Source: Bolinopsis microptera
Lineage: Eukaryota; Ctenophora; Tentaculata; Lobata; Bolinopsidae
Reading direction: 5' to 3'
NCBI RefSeq assembly: GCF_026151205.1
Contig: NC_087076.1
Span: forward strand, 1,807,692 to 1,871,691
DNA: 64,000 bases
Shown piece after piece: positions 59,211-64,000 of this stretch. Position numbers and translations under genes: made by a program. Every line of letters begins with the position of its first letter. The first letter of the stretch is position 1. The notes beneath the pieces were generated by a model. It ran no database searches, was not told the origin of the DNA, and saw only the letters and a list, made by a program, of their open reading frames with translations.

Positions 59211-59321
59211 GTAAGTCTTCTAAAAACAATTAATGTTTAAACCGTCACTCTCTTATCTTTGGCTATTTCATTGTTATCATCCCTTACGATGTATTCCTAA
59301 TTCCTATCTAATCTCTACCAG

Positions 59322-59606
59322 ATGAAGCGATAGTAGGCGAATACTTTACCGAAGTGCTGAAAGATGATGGAACGTGGGGAGGCGGTCCAACAATCACCAT
59401 CACACCCGACGGCGAGGTGAAGGTGGAGAAGGTTCCTATGACTGATACCCTACTTAAAGACAACATTGTCAGTATAAGTGACATCACAATACCCAACAGG
59501 AAAACCTTACAGAAATGTCTGGTCGCTATTCAAGACAAACTTCTGACTGGTTGGATTCAGGAATCTGAGGATTCTCCTAAAATCCAGATAAGGGGCTCCT
59601 TGTGGA
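59322..59606 (+). CDS. Exon 29: repeat 5, complete in one exon
   Basis: The acceptor is CTACCAG, the donor TGGA|GTGAGT. Phase 1 in and out. It holds a whole repeat: DEAIVGEYFTEVLKDDGTW, ITITPDGEVKVE, a helix-like linker, a G-W strand and IQIRGSLW. It is the best single exon for defining the ~95-residue unit. Confidence 0.65.
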
Positions 59607-59749
59607 GTGAGTTTTATTCATTATTTTATTTCATTGCTTGAGTGAGTGAATTAACTTTTCAGGAAATGTTGTGCCTTTTGTTGATTCCAACTTGGAGAAT
59701 GCGGCCCTGAATTGTTGTTAACTAAATTGTTAACAAAGTTTCACTCCAG

Positions 59750-59850
59750 AAGAGGGACCGGGAGCTCATGGTACATATATATGCACCGAGAAGATTGGAG
59801 ACAAGTGGGTCAGTTCGAACAAGTCCGTTATAGTAACCCCTTCAAATAAG
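59750..59850 (+). CDS. Exon 30: repeat 6, first half
   Basis: The acceptor is ACTCCAG, the donor ATAAG|GTGTGT. Phase 1 in, 0 out. It encodes HGTYICTEKIGDKW and VIVTPSNK. Confidence 0.55.
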
Positions 59851-60357
59851 GTGTGTATTTGCGACAACTTTTCGATAGAAACAAACGACAGTAATTTGGC
59901 CTTGCTATTGTTATGGCAATCTTTTACATAAATTGGCTACCACTATTTTTGCGTACATTATGATAAAGCTCCTTCATAATCAGTTGAAGAATAAGGTCAG
60001 ATGATCTTCGGAAATATCTAAACATAAATAATATCGCTTCAATCGTATGGTTCGAGAGCTCTTACAATCATCGTTACTCGTTTTAGAACTTGATTAGCAA
60101 TTTTCATTTACAAAATGATTCAAATACTAAGTACTAGCGCAAAATAATATCTACATACCGAGATAAATGTTTCCGAGAATCACAAACCGTGAGTGCCATC
60201 AACCGTTTTGCATTGGGTAGAATTGAGTTTCTGAAATTACAAGAAATTTTCTCGCCTTGCTTCTCATAAAATTGTAATTAGATATTTATAGGATAAACTA
60301 TAAAGGCTAGACAAGTGTATTTTTGTTTAAAGCTCAGACCTGACAGTAGAATACCAG
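59851..60357 (+). other. Intron between exons 30 and 31
   Basis: AT-rich, no structure or gene seen. Confidence 0.5.
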
Positions 60358-60547
60358 GTGAGAATCTCAGAAATGAGTCTCGAGGGTGACATGGATGGTT
60401 TGTCTGCTGGATTGGAACCAGCCCTCAGCGCTAGCACTGATGATATAGATATTGATACATCCGCAAAACTCCGCTTTGAAGGAGACACTTTTTCTGGCTT
60501 CATAACCAGCAAGGAAGCAGTTACAGAGATTGCTGGTTTCAAATTCG
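60358..60547 (+). CDS. Exon 31: repeat 6, second half
   Basis: The acceptor is taken as ATACCAG at 60357 because it gives phase 0. Its pyrimidine tract is poor. The donor is TTCG|GTGAGA, phase 1 out. It encodes LRFEGDTFSGFITS and EIAGFKF, a degenerate IRGxxW. Confidence 0.5.
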
Positions 60548-60696
60548 GTGAGATTCTATTAAATTGTGCTTCACCTCGTGTTCCATTTCCAGGATCTCCT
60601 TTTTATTTTCGCTAGGGTTCCACCCTCTTGTTTGATTCCAGATACTCTTGGTCTAATTAATAAACTAATCAGTAGATAAAAAACCTTATTAATCAG

Positions 60697-60810
60697 ACAC
60701 AGTTCCTGGAGTATACCTACTGGAGAGTAGGAGTCTGAACGCTGATGAGGACTGGACCGGACTCAGTCTTCAGCTTGTTGTCTCTGATAACGGTCGCATC
60801 TCTATATCCG
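60697..60810 (+). CDS. Exon 32: repeat 7, first half
   Basis: The acceptor is AATCAG, the donor TCCG|GTCAGT. Phase 1 in and out. It encodes VPGVYLLESRS, a W and LVVSDNGRISIS (DNG in place of PDG). Confidence 0.55.
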
Positions 60811-60952
60811 GTCAGTTATACCCTATTTTTCATATCACTTTCTTTATTTTTCCTTCAACTCTATCACATCTTCCCGTTTTAAATCTTCACCTTAGAATTA
60901 GAGAAGATTTCGAAGATTTCAAGATTCTCTTGTAACGTTTTTGAAATATCAG

Positions 60953-61101
60953 GTAACGCAGTTTACAACATTGGAGTAAAGGAAGGAACGTTACAATTTG
61001 ACAGTGATTCTATTCTAAAACAACTGAGTAAACTACAGTTCGCCGACAAGTCTGTTTTTTCTGAGGGTCTACAACTAGGAAAAGATGGTAACACTCGAGA
61101 G
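60953..61101 (+). CDS. Exon 33: repeat 7, second half
   Basis: The acceptor is ATATCAG, the donor CGAGAG|GTCGGT. Phase 1 in, 0 out. It encodes GTLQFDSDSI and a helix-like stretch before the VEVRG of exon 34. Confidence 0.55.
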
Positions 61102-61224
61102 GTCGGTATTTTTACATAATCAGGTGAACAATGATGCTGTGTTTTAGAGGTATCATAGCCGATACATTCTTTTACTTTCCCTTCATTTATTTGAGTTTTA
61201 AACGGTTTTAATGTTCTACAATAG

Positions 61225-61335
61225 GTGGAAGTAAGAGGATCCACGTGGTATCCCAAGATAGCTGGTACCTACGAGACTGAACTGTTCACTGACAGCGGAT
61301 GGAAGAGCAGCAAGAAACTAGAGATAACTCCGCAG
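61225..61335 (+). CDS. Exon 34: repeat 8, first half
   Basis: The acceptor is CAATAG, the donor CCGCAG|GTTACT. Phase 0 in and out. It encodes VEVRGSTWYPKIAGTY, a W and LEITPQ. Confidence 0.6.
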
Positions 61336-61470
61336 GTTACTTGTAGTTGTATACTTTTGGCGGTTGTAGTCGTACGTACTTTGTCTGCTATTTACTTAGT
61401 AAAGTTTGTCAGGCTCAATCATTTATATTCTCACTGTTATTGTAGAACATTTCAATCTGTTTAACATCAG

Positions 61471-61563
61471 GGCGAAGTTCTGTTTGGAAATGAGCCTGCA
61501 GAAAATATTCGATTGGATTCTGATACAGTAACATTCGGTTCAGTGGACGGGCAGCTGCAAGAT
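61471..61563 (+). CDS. Exon 35: repeat 8, middle
   Basis: The acceptor is CATCAG, the donor AGAT|GTAAGT. Phase 0 in and out. It encodes GEVLFGNE and a short strand set. Confidence 0.55.
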
Positions 61564-61696
61564 GTAAGTAGAAATATCGTTTTTACTGAATAAATCCTCC
61601 GAGTGAGAAACTGCTGCGACTTATTTTAAGTTAATACGTATGTTATTGTTCATCATATAATCTATATTATCATATAATCTATATTATATACAACAG

Positions 61697-61865
61697 CAAC
61701 CCACTAATATTACCAACCAGCACTCTCAGGTGACTCTTGCGTTCGACACAGATGGGTTTAGTGGGAACGTTGTAACCATGAAGGACCGAAAGAATCGTGT
61801 TATGCGAGGCAAGAGGGTCGGTACCAGACCTGTTTCTGCGAACAGCGCTACAGAACTGTCGCTTG
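61697..61865 (+). CDS. Exon 36: repeat 8, closing part
   Basis: The acceptor is CAACAG, the donor CTTG|GTAAGT. Phase 0 in, 1 out. It encodes LAFDTDGFSGNVVTM and a final degenerate RVMRGKRV. After it the repeats stop and disordered sequence begins. Confidence 0.55.
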
Positions 61866-62044
61866 GTAAGTGATAGACTGATAGACTGATCAACAACTTA
61901 TTCTTCAGATATTGATCATGATCATTGATTATGATAGATTTCACTAGTTGGCTTGGAAACAAGTCCTTCTACACAGTTTTACTTGGCATTGTTTCTCAAA
62001 TTAGGGTAAATTCGAACTAATGCAAATTATTTCGGAATATTCAG

Positions 62045-62650
62045 GAACCGACGAAGAAGATGGATTTAATGATCTGAACGGTCAGATAGGTTCTACTTTA
62101 CCGAGAAACTCAGCTGGTAAGCCGAGTGCGGATGAGGCCCGACCAGACCCAACTGGACCAGGGGTTACCAGTGACTACGGAAGTGCTAGTGACGTCATCA
62201 CTCAGCAACTCTCTGGGTCCAGAACTGAGGCTCTCAGTTCCCTCGAAGAGGATATCAGTATGAGGAGTAAATCTCCTGAATCCTTAAACAAGAACGAGGA
62301 GATTAAAAATCAAGGAAGGCGATCTGCTGAGAAGTTTAACTCTGAAAATAATCGCAAGGCTATGTCACCAATAGATTCCCCAAGGGATGGTTATCGGTCT
62401 TCATCCGGAAAAGCACTCAAAGGCTCGCCAACAAAAAGTGAGAGTAGTCCTCGCTCCTCAAAAAGCAAATCGTCTAGAGGGTCTCCAAGAAATAGAGCTA
62501 GTGATTCTCAGGAGAACATTGCTCTGGGGGATATCTCTCTTGATCTTGATGGTGGGGATGGTGATGAAGGAGGAGTATCATTCGAATCGTGGCCTCCTGC
62601 AACTGAAGATCAGGGAAAAGCAGATTTGAATTTCGAGCTTGACTCCGGAG
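62045..62650 (+). CDS. Exon 37: Ser/Lys-rich disordered segment
   Basis: The acceptor is ATTCAG, the donor GGAG|GTTGGT. Phase 1 in and out. 606 bp encode acidic then Ser/Lys/Pro-rich sequence (SPRSSKSKSSRGSPRN), then an Asp/Gly-rich acidic run. Many SP sites suggest phosphorylation (inference). Read-through would stop at 62673. Confidence 0.6.
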
Positions 62651-62869
62651 GTTGGTTCCTTGTAAAGATTTAGTCTTTGAAACTTTAAAATTAATCACGA
62701 ATTTTTGAGTTCCGATAGTCAGAACAAAGTTGATAACTAATATGGCATATTCATTATTCATAATTGGCTATTTCCATGTTTAGGTCGAAATCAAAAACCG
62801 TATTTTTCCACTGAAATTCACGATTTGTTCAAAAATATTTTATAAGTGTATGAAAATATTCTGTTTCAG

Positions 62870-63279
62870 TTACGCTTGATATTCTTCCTAAAGGCTTGGA
62901 CTCCCTTGGTGCATCAGAAACCAAGGAATCTATCGAGGTAGTATCTCCTAAAGAATCGCCCACCTCATTACCCAAAGCACCTATTAAATCCAAAATTATA
63001 GCACCTAAAGCTTTAGCCAAAGCAGGTAGAGAAACAGTTGCCCAAGCTCAGGTAGCCGAGGCCGAAGTAATCGCAGCATCCAGATCTCCAGCTAGGGTAA
63101 CTGAGGCCGAAGCAATTGCAGCACCCAGCTCCAAAGCTTCTGATAATCAATCAGATCGGTCTGAAGCGTCAGGTGACAATTCAGCCGATCCAGAGATAGC
63201 AGCACTCAATAGTACCAGTCCCACTACCACACTTAGTCCCACAAGTGGGGAAGCAAGCCCTGAAGCATCTGACGATAGC
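62870..63279 (+). CDS. Exon 38: Ala/Glu/Ser-rich segment
   Basis: The acceptor is GTTTCAG, the donor TAGC|GTGAGT. Phase 1 in, 0 out. It encodes Pro/Lys/Ala-rich sequence with an internal repeat (AEAEVIAASRSPARV then TEAEAIAAPSSKAS) and a Ser/Thr/Pro tail. Confidence 0.6.
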
Positions 63280-63582
63280 GTGAGTTATTTGAACAATTAT
63301 TTCATTCATTTAACTTAATATAACGATTACATATCTTATCATTTACCACATTCATTTAACCCCGTCTATAGCGTTAGGTATATTGGGTTAATAGCCGTTG
63401 CAATTTACATTACGTATGTTACTACACAATTCTACAAATGGCATCTCCCTTAATAAATAGGAGAGCATTCTACTTCTAGCTTTACAACTGAAACTCTGAG
63501 AACGGCATGCTAGTCTTTCAGCAAAATGCACCGAAATATCTGCAGAATGCCTCGTTAAATCGCCTCATAATTTGTTCGTCAG

Positions 63583-63673
63583 GCTATGTTAAAGGGGACT
63601 CCAAAACTACCAGACATCGGAGGATCTATTCCTTCTGACTCGCAATCTCTCGATCTGAGCAGCTCTAGCCCAG
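63583..63673 (+). CDS. Exon 39: last exon seen, gene continues past the window
   Basis: The acceptor is TCGTCAG, the donor CCAG|GTATTA. Phase 0 in, 1 out. It encodes a short Gly/Ser-rich stretch ending LDLSSSSP. Confidence 0.5.
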
Positions 63674-64000
63674 GTATTACAACATAATATAGTTCCACAA
63701 TATAAAATGGTTAATATACTTGATTGATTTTGAACAGGAAATGTGATCATGATAATATGAGGGAGTTATCTCGTTACGTAGATATACGATTATAAGAATG
63801 TCCTAGATAAAGTCAGTTTCTGAGACTGCTGGATATTACACGTTCCAATTCTAATTGCATTCACTAGATATACCCATCGATCACAGAGGCTAGCTTTTTT
63901 TGGCAACACTATAATTTCTATAGTCAAGTAAGCTGCAAACACCGACAAGAACGTACAATTATAATAATACGACAAATGAGACATTTAATTAACATTTATA
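63674..64000 (+). other. Start of the intron after exon 39
   Basis: AT-rich, nothing recognised. Confidence 0.5.

Noticed and set aside
59667-59720. Possible exon after TTTTCAG near 59662
   Set aside because: In the required phase it runs into a stop. The acceptor at 59749 gives an open frame with the repeat motif.

Overview
This is a eukaryotic, almost certainly animal, genomic window. It is AT-rich, with GT-AG introns, single-exon class A GPCR genes, a tRNA-derived SINE, a Tc1/mariner-type transposon and many mini- and microsatellites. The GPCRs (SRM/SRV in place of DRY, N-I-P in TM6, NPxxY followed by an Arg-rich segment) resemble orphan receptors I associate with cnidarians. A cnidarian source is my best guess and is not proven.

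The backbone is a plus-strand chain of 39 coding exons from 109 to 63673, with both ends outside the window. I joined them by hand from splice signals. Every junction keeps the reading phase, giving about 2,450 codons. The first third (109-36721) encodes low-complexity, Gln/Glu-rich, coiled-coil and acidic sequence. The middle (47531-61865) encodes about eight divergent copies of a beta-rich domain I do not recognise. Each domain has a G-x-Y ... W core, a 'xPDGxV' turn, an 'F-x-G-x-V' strand and a closing 'IRGxxW'. The end (62045-63673) is Ser/Lys/Ala-rich and disordered. Exon 36464 can either splice on or read through to a stop at 36822, so the window may hold two adjacent genes or one gene with an alternative short form.

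The 22-kb intron 2618-24622 is a genomic suburb. It holds three tandem copies of a ~3.18-kb unit (minus-strand ORF with a ZC3H12/N4BP1-like UBA-type helical motif). It also holds two apparently intact antisense GPCR genes and one GPCR pseudogene broken in TM3, a perfect-looking 151-bp-arm palindrome and a 12-bp minisatellite. The introns at 24738-36463 hold 11-bp, 26-bp and 30-bp tandem arrays and a mosaic of shuffled partial copies of this gene's own exons (34.2-36.0 kb).

The intron 36722-42629 holds a foldback element, a transposase relic and a probable small minus-strand gene (exons 41049-41217 and 40834-40952). The intron 42882-47530 holds a 1.2-kb array of AGCGCT palindromes. The intron 53207-57488 holds a mariner-like element with one frameshift in its transposase, itself split by a second element. 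The intron 57581-59056 opens with ~560 bp of (CT)n straight after the splice donor. It then carries a related element, flanked by a 9-bp direct repeat, whose core is a symmetrical TTAGGG-TCAGGG-TCGGGG-TCAGGG array.
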